Below, piece by piece: positions 10,741 to 22,274 of a DNA stretch of 64,000 bases (position 1 is its first letter; each line of letters opens with the position of its first letter). Origin of the DNA: Prosopocoilus inquinatus (lineage: Eukaryota; Arthropoda; Insecta; Coleoptera; Lucanidae). The stretch covers positions 39,959,001-40,023,000 of the forward strand of contig CM069876.1 in the NCBI GenBank assembly GCA_036172665.1, given 5' to 3'. Made by a program: the position numbers and the translations under genes. The notes beneath the pieces were generated by a model, which made no database searches, was not told the DNA's origin, and saw only the letters and a program-made list of their open reading frames with translations.

Positions 10741-11730
10741 AAATACCATTGAAATTATGATCGTTTATGGTTTGGAGAGAAAGGCGAATAGGTATTCAGT
10801 ATATAACAAAAACAGCCTGTGTGAGAAAATAGCTTCCTTTAGGCAAAAAAAAAGAAATTTTGGACTCAACTCACCAACGCTGACTTTCTTCTTGAAACAT
10901 AGAATATTAATGAAATCAATAAAATAGAAAAAAAAATCTGTTACGATTAAATTGATTACAAAACAAACACACCATGAAGCGTAGTAACTTCATTCGCGAT
11001 ATTAATTTCAACCTGAGGAAACTAACCGATAAAAAAAATTTAATAAAAGAAACAATCTTAGGAACAAGACGCTTAATTATTATTAGATTAAGAGGCTTCG
11101 ACTTAAAGAAAAGAACTACGAAGATCGCTTTCTCGTCCGCTGCCAGAGCATTTACGCACTTTTCTGCTCCCTGATTTGTATCCAAAGGAGGGGAGGGGGG
11201 AGGTGACATCGGTTGTTGCATTTGCTATGCATAAAAAATCCTTAATCGTGTTCATAATTAGGGGTAATATTTCGGCTTCCGCACGCTCGATTGCAATTTC
11301 TCTAAATTCGAAGAGCTACTAGACGTTGAGCCTGTACTTAACCTTGAACTTTTAGGTGTTGTTATTCATTCCAATATTACGAGAGTTGTCTCAGTGTAAT
11401 GCACAGCGACCTCTAGCTATCGTGCAGTATAACGTACACAGTTGGCCCTTGTTTTCAGTTTGTAGCTTGAAATACTATAATGAAAACGTTGATACCCAAT
11501 GTTAGTGGTTTTAGTGAAGTGTAATGATGATCGAGAGAGATAAAGACAGTGAAACCAAATCCTCGGCTCACATTTCAGGATTAAAGCAACGTGCGTGCAT
11601 TAATGATGCTTATTGCCTACGATAAACAAGGAATAATTACCACCGATTGAGTTCTTATTGGCCGTAGACTACTATAAAACATTTCTTGCTAATAAATTGC
11701 GATCTAAAATCCGTAAAAAGCAACCAGGAG

Positions 11731-11883
11731 CCGTATCCTCGAAACAGGCGACAAGAATCGTATGCGAAAATGACGTCAAAATGACGCAATTCTCGAACGA
11801 TCTATGCAGTTTTACGTAACGGTCTACGTCATTTTGACGTCATTTTCGCATGCGACTCTTGTCGCTTGTTTCGAGAATACGGG
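11731..11883. mobile_element. Hairpin MITE inserted in the mariner remnant
   Basis: The arms CCGTATCCTCGAAACAGGCG to about 11786 and the reverse complement from about 11829 to CCTGTTTCGAGAATACGG-like sequence at 11883 fold into a long hairpin. Both arms contain TGACGTCA. The CTCGA...TCGAGAATA ends and the TGACGTCAAAATGACG core relate it to the array at 43059-43900. Confidence 0.7.
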
Positions 11884-11895
11884 CCCAGGATCATA

Positions 11896-12023
11896 TTTGT
11901 TCCGACCGCTCGAAAAACCGTACGTTGTACCGCGCATGCGCATTAAACAAAATGCGTGTCGTTTTGTTTAATACGCATGCTCGTGATCGTGCAATGTATG
12001 AGTTTTCGAGCAGTTGGAACAAA
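11896..12023. mobile_element. Hairpin MITE, copy 1 of the GTTCC family
   Basis: Ends TTTGTTCCGACCGCTCGAAA and TTTTCGAGCAGTTGGAACAA are inverted repeats, and the middle holds GCGCATGCGCATTAAACAAA with its inverted partner. A related copy lies at 42655-42780. It interrupts the mariner remnant. Confidence 0.75.
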
Positions 12024-12301
12024 GATCATTGCATGACAATGCCCGGGCGCATATCATAGCGCCATTCGCCGCTCTTTTGGAAAAAACACGCCTTAATCAT
12101 CCACCTTATTCGTCGAATTTGAGTTCCTCGAACTTTGATTTATTTCCAAAACTCAAGAAACCGCTTCAAGGTGTTCGTTTTCTTCGCTTAAATATCCTGA
12201 ATGCAAGTGTGAGTCGAAGAATCCGCAAGCTCAGTAAAAGATGGTGTCCTGCGCGGCATTCAAACGTTCCCACGTCGCTGGCAATCACCTATACATAAAC
12301 T

Positions 12302-12330
12302 GGTGGGGGGGGGGGAGGGGGGGGGGACAG
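12302..12330. repeat. Poly-G tract
   Basis: Nearly pure G with single A interruptions. Such tracts are prone to length error. Others lie at 35696-35710 (G) and 55401-55414 (C). Confidence 0.9.
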
Positions 12331-12334
12331 AGTT

Positions 12335-15300
12335 ATGTTGTATTTCGTTTGAAATAAAAACTTTTTTTATTCAGAGCTTACTTTACATTAGATTTGAGAA
12401 AACCCTAGCATTTAATTGCAACATATCTTTTATAAAAACATTGCATCTCTGCGTACTGAATACTCGAACCTTCACAACGTGGTCTCAACATTTAGAAGAC
12501 GAACACGAGTAGTAAGACGTCATGTCATTTAAATTCATCCTCAACATTTCAAATATGCCGATGCGTGAATATTCGCGTACTTTATTGTCACTCCTCCTTT
12601 CAATCAACTTCTTAAACTCAAAGTGCGTAATTTCAGCCACTTCACGAAGCTCGATCGAATTACGCCCCCCTTCGCAGACCCGCCGGCTAAAAGCCCAATC
12701 TAAAACCAGTTACATACACGGCCTCGCCGTAATTCAATGAGCCCTCCGCGATTTTATTGCGTATTAAAAATTCGGTCCGGAGAGTTTCGGGAGCTTGGTG
12801 AAAGGAGGCGGGCGCCGCCGTATAAAATTTTATACTTGGCGGAGATCGCTTGTCCAAGTCGTTCTCCGGAAATCCCCCGGAGTTCCGGGTAAATATTTTA
12901 AGATTTTGCGATGGATACTAGAGCGCGAGTGCAGCGCTGGGAATATATTTCGATTTATCTGAAAGTTTCCATCTGCGCGAATTCCGATGTTTATTTGTAA
13001 AGAAAAAGGAGAGCGGACTTGCATTTATGATACAAGCAGAAATAAGTGTAGCCATATGTTTTCTGCATCGTCGTACATAAAGTTCCATTGAGCTTTTATT
13101 ACGACTTCAACAATAATGTTCTTTATAGTTAGCGTCGCTTTTGTTGGATTGATACTACGTCCTGATTACTACTCCGACTTACTTCAGTCAATTTACTTCA
13201 AAATCTCGACGCCAATATGTAAACGGCCCCCCTTCGCCTCCTCCGGGGAAAAAAGCGCGCGTGCGAGCTTTCATACTTCTGCGGCAACGTTTTATGAGTT
13301 TTTTTTTATCTTCTTTTGCCCGACGCAACGCGCACCAGTTTTTCTTTTTACCTCCCATTATCAAATATTCAATTTCAAATTTGAGCCGGCTCATTCACGG
13401 CGTCGCATATGAACCTCTTTTTTGCACGCTTTTTCGAAAGCACAAGTTCAGCTTTTGATTCGGAACGCATCCATTATTAAAAGCCGGCTTGATTGCGTCG
13501 CTTCACGCAAAGCGCGGATTTTATTTTGGTGTCACTTTTTTTTTCTCTCTGTGACCAACCAACCGTTTATTGCGACCGTGAAATTAAAAAAAAAGTGCTG
13601 GAAAAATTTATTGGAAACGTCGAGAGAACGATTTCGTCGTCGACAAGCATGACTATTAAACGAATATCAAAATCTTTATGGCACGTGTGAAAGTACGTAT
13701 CATATTCGCTTCTCCCACGCGATAAACATTCACTCTTTTCATTCCTTTCTTTATACCTTGTTACGTTAAATTTCCTGTAATCAAGTTTGGCGATGGTTTC
13801 CTTTCTTTTCCCCGCGCCGCTTTCGAGTTTCCTACGTTTAGATGTCGCCTGTTGTTTCATTTTGTTGCGGCTAATGTGTTGCATTGCGGTGTTTGGTGGG
13901 AGGAACACAGGCGGGCACGCGCTCGGCAGGGACGAGGTCAAAAAGAAAATTTTCGCCGACTTGGGTGTGGCTGTTTCGGAACCTTTTGCCCCGAATTTTC
14001 TATGAGTCGGCCCGCATTTTTGTGGATTTTTCGCCCGTCGTTATTTTTCGCGAAGAGGTAAGCGGGGATCGCTTTCTGCGGATTTTACAGCGATTTTGAT
14101 ATCTCTTCTGTGCCTACGTGCACCGTAGGGTAAGTTATTTCTTTGGCGACCTCGTGGTCATTCTTTTGTTAATTGGTCCCTTCTTGTTTCCCGTTATTAT
14201 AGTGCTCGTGCCAGGCAGGGGGTAGCTCACTATTCTCACTGTGCATACTTTGTTACGTCGGCCCTCCTGGTCCTTGTATTCCCTTTTGTTTGAGACGAAT
14301 TTAAATTTCGCCAACACTGTTGAGTGGGTCCTTCAGAGCGTTAAACATTGTAGAAATTTTTGAACACTCATTCAATTTTTTTTTGTATTTTGGAAAATAG
14401 TGAATTTTAAAATTTCTCATTTTTTTTGTTTTGGCCCTTTAATTTAGTTTTGAGCGTTGATTTTTATGTTTTGGTGTAAGCTGACGCGTGAGTACTTCCG
14501 TAAAAGCGCTTTTCTGTCTTCCTTCTTTTTCTACCACGATCTTGTCATCACAAGAATTAAAGCAGTGGTGACAACGTGAACCAAATTCACAATTTCAATT
14601 TGTTTTTGGGCCATTACTAAAGCACATCTCATATTTGAGGCTATCTTAAATAGGTAGCTCCTCCCCCCTCATTCGTGTTTGCGAAGGTAGGAATTAGGAA
14701 CAAAAATAAATCACGATACGTAGGGCTTATTTAAATTTGCGTCGTTTATAATTCCGTGGAATATTACGCATGATTTATGACCCGTATTAACAAATATTTG
14801 CTTTACGCAACGATTTCGAATATTTTGATCAACAGCGCGCGGCGCGGATGCTCCGAAACGAAATTCAATTTCGTTTTTCCGATGCGACGAGAGCGTTTCT
14901 GTTTACACTTTTTTTCCTTCCTTGAATTACATGTAGTTCCAAAACGAACGCGTTATTAAGAACTTTTCCTATTATTTGCCGGCGCGCAAGCAAAGAGGAA
15001 GACACCTCTCCGCTCATTACTCATTAGTATGCAGGCCGAGAACATTAACTTCGTTAACTTCAAAAACATCTCCGCTCATTGAAAAGATTTACCCGAGCGT
15101 GCAATAACGCCGAAGGTGAAGACGGGGCACTTATTTTCGGCAATTTTTAATGACAGTTGCCGGGTTCTTTAATGTGCCGGGGAAACTCGCCCGGAATTAT
15201 AAGTAAACACGGAGTATTTTTGCTGCGGATGTTCCGGGGAAGTTCATTTCTGTATGAATTTCCGCGTTAAATTTAAATAATGCGCGGAACAGTTTTTACG

Positions 15301-16440
15301 GCGGTAATGAGGGTAGAGTCCGCAATGCTCCCCTGTTTCGGGGAATAAAACGAGTGCAAAACTGGTGTTAAAAATGTAATTAATCCAATCGGATTCTTAG
15401 TTAAGTTAAGGCCCACCTCCTTATAAATTTATCTAGCTTATAAGATGCACTGCCATCAAAATGCAATTACTTTGTCTCCTGATTACTTAACGAAAAAGGT
15501 GGCAAAACCATAGCCCGCCAGCAAAAGATAATCTAACAGAATTACCAGTGGCCGTTACTAATACCTTTCATTGAAATAAATAATCGTGGCTCGAACAGAT
15601 CCATTACTGGTCTACACAAAATGTGAACCTCCAATCCGCTTTAAATTACCTAATCTCAACTTGAACGATGCGTGGAAACGTTAGTTAACTTAATGCACAG
15701 ATATGTGCCAGTATGTTTATATTATGAGCGAACATGCGATAATTAAATAAAATAAATAATTGAGGTCTGTTATGGTTTCGTGCGGAATTCGAAAGAAGTT
15801 GTGGTTATCCAGCTGCGAAATGCAGACGAACCGAGCGGCGCCGCCACTTGTAGAAAAGTCTTACCTCAGTTGCATTACTGTTATCAACTGTCGTGCTCTG
15901 CTGAATTTCGGAAAGCACGCTGATCATACCCGATGGAATTCCGATGCGTAATTTAAACCGTTTACATCCTCGATAGTAGGATTTTCGCCCATAAAAAAAT
16001 AGGTAACGACAAGGCGGAGGTAAGGAAAAGAAGATGAAGAAGAAGCGAATTCCTGTTTTGTTCAAACACAAACGGGTTAACCGCTCGGTACAATTTGCTT
16101 TCAACAAACCAAGCGTCAGTCAAGGTATCGAAGGATTCCAGTAACGCTGTATTGATTTAGAATTCTGCATAACAATTATGCAACAATTCTCGAGGAGATC
16201 ACACACACAAGTGCACCTTGTAATGCCGAAACGCAAAGTGACGCTATGAGGACGCCGGGCGCGAGTAACAAAACAGCCCAAAATAGCGACCAATCAGAAC
16301 AGCGTGATCATCAGAACCAATGAGAGCCTTTGTCATCAAACGGGGGGAAAGAATGTTATCACCTTACAACAGCAGATCTGTACCACACGTGGTTGCTGAA
16401 AGTAACCAAGAATTGACCTACGCGTAACAAATAACCTTGT
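12335..16440. other. Long gene-free stretch
   Basis: No gene could be supported in about 4 kb. Several GC-richer, CpG-containing blocks (12650-12960, 13380-14060, 14950-15320) alternate with AT-rich DNA. Many short overlapping ORFs (up to 124 codons, 13567-13941 minus) lack domains. These blocks are not obvious transposons and may be conserved noncoding or intronic host DNA. Confidence 0.3.
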
Positions 16441-16445
16441 CGATA

Positions 16446-16535
16446 GGAATACTCCTGACGTAAATTCTGCGTGTCGTAAAAGTCTCAAGGAATACTCACG
16501 TCGTAGAAACTTGCGTGTCGTAAGAGGCGACTGAA
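16446..16535 (+). repeat. Dispersed repeat, second copy of the 9.2-kb family
   Basis: Again two half-units: GAATACTCCTGACGTAAATT, CTGCGTGTCGTAAAAG, then GAATACTCACGTCGTAGAAA, CTTGCGTGTCGTAAGAGGCG. It is colinear with 9215-9315 over about 90 bp. Confidence 0.65.
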
Positions 16536-16539
16536 ACTG

Positions 16540-17755
16540 TGAGGGTTTCGATCGTAGTAATATTTCGACTTTTCCTTATCGCATTAAACTAGATGACTTT
16601 TTTTTAAACAAAGTCCGTGCAGAATGCTATGAGCTACGTGTTAATTACTTGAAACACGTTATTTCAATTTAATGATACTTTTCTCGTTCCGGGAACGTTC
16701 CATGTTTGTTCTTTAATTGCGAACGCGGAAAAACAAACCAACTAAAAAGAAGAGCCCACCGGAGGGCCGGCCGTTGTTTTTTAAAGCGGCGAAAACAGAA
16801 TTTTAACGAACTCATTAAACATTTGCGGGGCATCCCCCGAAACAAGCGCCATAATTACGGCGCGTCGCGTCGGGAACAATAGCCGCTAATTTCGCGGACG
16901 TCGAATAAACTATTTAGTTGCCGGTAGTTGTTTATTGCGGCGGTTTACGTGCCCGCCGCGTTCGGAAATCGCAAGTGGTGCAGGCAGATAGATAGACAGA
17001 CAGACACTCACAACGAGAGGAGGAAACTAGACTCGAACTCCAATCAAATCAGCAACGGCGCTTCCGATAAACACAAACAAAAGGAGTGCGCTCGCCGGAA
17101 ACCGTTGTCACGTTTTTGTTCCTTTCGTCTCGTTGCGCTGATGAACTGACAAACTTTGAATAAAAATGTTTTTGCAAGAAGTACGGTAATGAGCTGGCGA
17201 CGACAGCGACGACGACGACGTACTTATTTCCTATTCTACGTACAGAAACTAACGAATTTTCTTATTTAACATGGAGTTCATTAAAATGAAAGAAAACTCA
17301 GTTAACATAACAAATAAGACAAACAAGATTTTTTTCAAACTTACTTAAAAATTTCAACCTCCGTATTACTACAGTTTTAAAAAGGGCTTCACATTCATAT
17401 ATTTGTAGAAATGTGTCCCAGAATGTTTGATCCTGATTCCTTATTCTTATTTTACCAAATATTGAAGATTTCTAATCTTCCTTTCTAAATTTGGCTTCTC
17501 CTTTCTGAACTTGGCCAGATAAAATAATTGGAATATTTATTGGAGTTTCAATAAATAATACCTTAATGAACAATCCAGAATAAAATGAGGCCTTTCAATG
17601 CTTGATATTGGAGCAAGTAGAAATTATATTCTGACAAGTACTTGTAAATAAACTAAAATACGACCCTGAACAAACGGAAAAACTTTCGCATGATGCAAGC
17701 GCAAGTTATAGTAACGTGTGCAAAAACTAACTTTGGCCCTGCCAATCAAACCACA
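16540..17755. other. Gene-free stretch
   Basis: The left half (16730-17120) is GC-richer with CpGs and a (GATA)/(GACA) run at 16986-17008; the right half is AT-rich. No gene was supported. Confidence 0.3.
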
Positions 17756-17764
17756 AGAAGTTTA

Positions 17765-17865
17765 TCCTCCCTCTAAAAGTTACACATCACAATGTCTTTA
17801 AATACTTGCACGTCGCACCCCGCAGAGCAACAGTCGGTAGTGATAAAACCCTTAAATTGAAACCT
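17765..17865 (+). repeat. Direct repeat, left copy (pairs with 19540-19635)
   Basis: TCCTCCCTCTAAAAGTTACA, then GTCTTTAAATACTTG, then CAGTCGGTAGTGAT align in order with 19540-19635 on the same strand. The two flank about 1.7 kb and could be remnant LTRs (TTTAAATA would be the TATA box) of a small element, or just a dispersed repeat. Confidence 0.5.
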
Positions 17866-18189
17866 CCCCTAGTGTACGTGCCGAAATCATGTAAGTTAAT
17901 CTATTATTATTTATAATAAATGTATTTCTAGTTCTATTTTAATCTGACTATGTCCCCGTATTCAAAATTATCGTAACAATATGGAATTTGGTTGGGCGGA
18001 AGAGGTTGCAATAAATGTTTGGGTTTGATAAAATGCTTGGTCAACAGAATCAGTTTCTTCTTTCCAAAAATAAGAGAGAGGAACGATTGGAATTCTTCAT
18101 ATTTTAAGAAGAGGAAAAGTTGAAAGACAGGAAGGAGCAAAGTTTCAGAATTTGGTTCAGAAATTACTAAGCAAAGAAGGTAGAACTTT

Positions 18190-18485
18190 CAAGAAAATTA
18201 GCACAAGCCAATGGTCAATTAAACCAGAAAAATAAAATCGGAAGTGTCCTTTCAACAGGAAAATGGAAGTAGAATAGAAAGTAGAAGCAATTTGGATCCA
18301 CAGAGAAAAATAAAGAACTTAATTATCTGAAACAAAATCCTTAAGGTATGTGTAGGAGATAAGCCAGTGGTCAATTATACCAAAGAAAGAAAATCTGAAA
18401 TGATCAAATAAGGAAAATAGTAGTAGATGGACTTAATCATCTGAAACAAAATCATTAAAGATATGCGTAGGTGGTGAGAACAAAA
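18190..18485 (+). repeat. Diverged tandem repeat, ~140-bp period
   Basis: AAGCCAATGGTCAATTAAAC (about 18207) recurs as AAGCCAGTGGTCAATTATAC (about 18362), and CTTAATTATCTGAAACAAAA (about 18318) recurs as CTTAATCATCTGAAACAAAA (about 18431). No function is evident. Confidence 0.55.
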
Positions 18486-18739
18486 GTGAACGGACTGATA
18501 AAATTTTAAAAGCAAGTTCGGGAAGTATGAAGAAAATGTCCAAGACACAAAGAATGGAAGAAGTCCTTGAAGCGGAACACTACGAGATCTTTACCTTATC
18601 TTCTGTAATGGCCCAATATCCAAAAACATAAGGGATTTTAAAACTCTCTTTAAATTTTAGGACAACGTCCAAATTAAATAAATAATTTTAAGGAAATAAC
18701 TGGTTTGAAGTGAGCATGGAAGAAGAAAGCACAGTAAAT

Positions 18740-18930
18740 ATTGTTACAGGCGGTCGCTAATAATTTCAATTGAACTATCGCGAACTCTCTGGAACATTCC
18801 GGTCAGGTGGCGTGCTTTCTCCAGAACGCTGGTAAAAATCATTCCGTCAACCCGAGAAAGAGGCGGTTGACCAGCAGACGGCGCCGCTTGTCGGAATATC
18901 AAATTTTTTAACATCCGCCTGTAACAATAT
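18740..18930. mobile_element. Possible solo LTR or short TIR element
   Basis: It begins TGTTACAGGCGG and ends CCGCCTGTAACA, a 12-bp perfect inverted pair with TG...CA termini, and is flanked on both sides by ATAT as a possible 4-bp target duplication. TG...CA ends with a short duplication suit an LTR; the 12-bp inverted ends equally suit a MITE. A related start (TGTTACAAGCC) occurs at about 23406. Confidence 0.5.
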
Positions 18931-18971
18931 TTTTTAAGTAAAATTAGGAAAAGGAAACAACCTGAGGTGGT

Positions 18972-18996
18972 CTAATAATAATAATAATAATAAAAA
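18972..18996. repeat. (AAT)n microsatellite
   Basis: About eight ATA/AAT triplets. No function is evident. Confidence 0.85.
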
Positions 18997-19079
18997 ATGA
19001 GGCTACAAAGAAATGTTACTGCTAAAGTCGATTAAGTAAGGATCGTTGAAAGTAGGCAAGGGAGCTTCAAAACTTACCT

Positions 19080-19235
19080 GTCTGAGTAAAGTACCAGGAA
19101 TTATTCCTCAGTGAAGAAGAGGTGGATTCCAAATATTATATAAATTAGTGCTAGAGCAATCTGGCGTGCTTTGCAACTCAGTAGAGAAAGGGTGGATTTC
19201 AAATATTATAAATTAGTGTCAGGGCAATCACGGGA
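19080..19235 (+). repeat. Tandem duplication, ~80-bp period
   Basis: TGGATTCCAAATATTATATA with AAATTAGTGCTAGAGCAATC is followed by GGTGGATTTCAAATATTATA with AAATTAGTGTCAGGGCAATC. Each is preceded by a CAGT-GA-GAAG/AGAAAGGG segment. Confidence 0.65.
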
Positions 19236-19539
19236 GAAGTCCGTGACCAGTATAGAGTTGGCAGTAATTAATTAATTCAAACAAAATTTAAATATCTATA
19301 ATTAATTTTGATTGCGGAGTGCACAAAATTAAATTATCTCACTGCGAGTCAGATCTAGTTTTTACAAAAAATAAATAAATAAAAGATCGCTTAGACTAGG
19401 CCAGAAAGTTTTAGTGTTGTTAGGCAAATTTTTATAATAAAATCTTCCGATTATTGATTGTATGATATGTAATGCGACATCACCCTGAACAGATTGGGGG
19501 GAAAAGCCTTGATCCTAATGAATCAGATTAAGGTAAGAT

Positions 19540-19635
19540 GTCCTCCCTCTAAAAAGTTACACGTCATAGTGTCTTTAAATACTTGAGCACGCATTGCAGA
19601 CAGACAGTTGTTAGTGATGAAATCGGCCTCGGCCG
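19540..19635 (+). repeat. Direct repeat, right copy
   Basis: This is the partner of 17765-17865 and carries the same TCCTCCCTCTAAAA, GTCTTTAAATACTTG and TTAGTGAT blocks. See that entry for the interpretation. Confidence 0.5.
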
Positions 19636-19639
19636 TAAA

Positions 19640-22215
19640 ATTAAGAATTTTTGCATAAATAGATCTTTATTACTGAAAATAAGGACAGACATAAAATTGT
19701 AGGCGTTTGGGTAGTCGTCGTATTCTTTTTAATTTTAGCAATGCGTTTGGATTATTTCATCTTCGTGAAAGTATTTTTTGCATCACGCAGAGTCGTGTGT
19801 AAATTAAAACGAAAAGCTCGGAGACGCAGCAATTCTGGCGTATTTTCTTTGAAGCGCTTCGATTATTATTATCTGCGAGACATAATTCCCGAGATAGAGA
19901 TGAGGATCGTAGCGTAATTAAAATTTGCTGAGATCGCAGGTAAACACAAAAAAAAAAAAATTGGAAGATGAAGAAAGTCATTTTCAATGAAGGCCAGTAG
20001 TCCACAATTCCAAAACAAATAATCAGCTTCAAGAATTAATTCCGAAGTGCGTCCAATTTATCTTGAAACTATTTTGAAAGCATGCTTAATTTAAAGTATT
20101 ACTTAGGTTTTGGGGCAAACTAACGGAACAGACCGCTTTTTCTGAAGCTAACAGAACAGATATTCCGCGGATATATAATTACGAATACAAATCGACAAAA
20201 ATAAACCTCAAACTCTGAAGTTCGGACGTGTAGCTCGGAGTTCGTAAAGCATAATTTCAGAGCCAGTATTATTACTCAGTTTGTAGTTGGAAATTAGCCA
20301 GCCGGTAATATATTTTAGTTGTAGTTTTGCGCCCGTAACTCCAATATTTGCTTTCGTTGTCTGCATATTATGCTATAACACGTTATTAGACCGTCTCTCG
20401 TATAAAAAAGAAAAACTAATTTTATCTCACAAGCTAAAACATTGAAACTATTTAATAATGAAATTATTGTACAGTCTCGAGCAGTAAATCTCAGTCGTCA
20501 CTATTTGTCAATAATTTATACTTGGCTTTTGTTTCATTAAAAGTAAAGAGTTTGATGTATGCATTAGTTTTGAACATTGGGAAAAATTTCTTAAAAATTT
20601 AATTTATTTTGGAGACTTTTGTACTAAAAGAAAGGATATTTAAATAAAGGCTTTTTAATTTTTAGAATTAAAACTGAAGTTTTGTTTGCAGCGTCGACCA
20701 AAATTTAATGCTCGCCACTGTACATAAAAAAGGAAATAACTTTTAAACAGTATCATGACAACAACTGACTGAATTAATACTTCTTAATAATGATTATTAT
20801 AATAATAAACCAATTGCTTCCATTGATTTACAAAATTTTCCTTCTATACCAGCCGTGCTGGATGCCACTAAGTGCATGTTCGATCGAATATCCAAATAGT
20901 CACTGTCTCGGCGAAAACACAAACAGCGAGCGCGTTAATTGCTTTTGATGAAATAAGATCCGCTGGTGCAGCACTGCAAGTAAGGTCAAACGACCCGGAT
21001 TCAACAGGAAATTCCCTCTTTTACAACATTAATTCACGTACGTTCGTTGACCAAAGAGACATTGAACTGCAACGCAAGCAGAGGTCGGTCGATCATTCAT
21101 GCTAAACCGGTGTCAATAACCGCACCTGTGAAATGAAACTCAGGAATTTTTGTCTAAAATATCCGAAAGTAAAAAACAATTTAGAAAATGTTGTTTTAAA
21201 CGTGACACTACCCTTAAGCTAAAACTTGTGCCTCTAATAATAATAACTAAAATGATGAGCATCAAATATAGGATTACGCCAAAAGAGTTCTGATATCTTT
21301 GAAGCCCGATCATAATTTCAGGGCCCGGATTAAATTAATCACGATGATCTCCGCGTTCGCCGCAGATATTGTCAGATAGTGTTCCTTTAACGCGCAGGTA
21401 AATTGGATACTGGATGTATCCACGTATCCGCACAAAGGTTATTTACAGAGATAACGTTTTAGCTGATCCGAACCCGTGCGCATAGTAATATCGCATTTTG
21501 TCAACGTCGGCCGAACACGGTCGATAACGCAAAATAATTCGCACTAATTTAGTTGAAAGGCTCTCGCCCGAGTAATGTAGTTTCCGTGTTTTGTTTAATT
21601 GCGGAAGTTTTATGCAAGCGGCTGTAATAATATTTCGATGTAATTGCCCCCGCATAAGCCCTTAATAATACCTCTCTCTGTGTTACTATTGTGCCGGCTG
21701 TTTTCCATTAAAATTGCATCTATAGTGTGTTTCCAAACAATCAAGACGCTCAGGCGGTAGATCACTTCGTTCCCTTGAACATAGGAATTATGAAGTCGAT
21801 ATTATCGCAACATCTTTTATACATAAGAGGATTTGAAAAATTATACTCTAGATTCGTTTTTTATTTTTGGTTTTACACAAAATTCAACACGCGTATTTTT
21901 TGTTTAAGTTGACAAAATTGTTTAGTTAGCATTTCGCAAGTACGGTCAGCCACACCGGTTTAATTGCAGTGGAAACCATCTACATACTCTACATGAATTA
22001 CTGACGTTTACTTTGCTTGCAGATCAAAGTCCTTTTCGGTCGTAGGCAACTGAACGTAGGCAAAATTAACGTTTAAATGAGGGGATTCCATGCTGACAGT
22101 GAAAATTCAAGTTGTTGAACTTACTTGCAATATTGCGCTAGCGGTTTATATTTAATTGAAAGCGCAATTATTAAATAAAATCCCCTAAACGAAATAAACA
22201 TTCTTTTTTAATCGT
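19640..22215. other. Gene-free stretch
   Basis: AT-rich with no recognisable gene. ORFs of 60-91 codons lack domains. Confidence 0.3.
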
Positions 22216-22227
22216 AAACTTATCCAT

Positions 22228-22268
22228 AAATGATGAAGCTATCAAGCGATAGCGAAAAGTAGAGTGTC
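22228..22268 (+). ncRNA. Degenerate hammerhead-like sequence
   Basis: Plus strand: TGATGA, an unpaired A, GCTATC-AAGC-GATAGC (perfect 6-pair stem II), then GAAAAGTAGAGTG. It parallels family 3 (GAAACGTTGAGTG), but C3 of the core is A and the 5' strand of stem I is missing, so it is probably inactive. Confidence 0.4.
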
Positions 22269-22274
22269 GAATGT

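Larger units (their letters stand above)
11530..12298 (+). pseudogene. Mariner transposase, broken by two MITE insertions
   Basis: The plus strand encodes, with frameshifts and stops, DSETKSSAHISGLKQRA (about 11548-11600), MLIAYDKQGIITTD (about 11604-11646) and DYYKTFLANKLRSKIRKKQP (about 11667-11727). After an interruption it resumes at LHDNARAHIIAPFAALLEKT near 12020 and continues with YSSNLSSSNFDLFPKLKKPL. HDNARAH holds the second catalytic Asp of mariners; the third lies in the YSPDLSPCD region, here mutated to SSNLSSSN. The N-terminal DNA-binding domain was not found. The gap between the halves is filled by two hairpin elements (11731-11883 and 11896-12023). It is dead, and useful as a relative-age marker for those MITEs. 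Confidence 0.8.

Noticed and set aside
13567..13941. 124-codon minus-strand ORF
   Set aside because: No recognisable domain, with overlapping open frames on the other strand; length is expected by chance in such a window.
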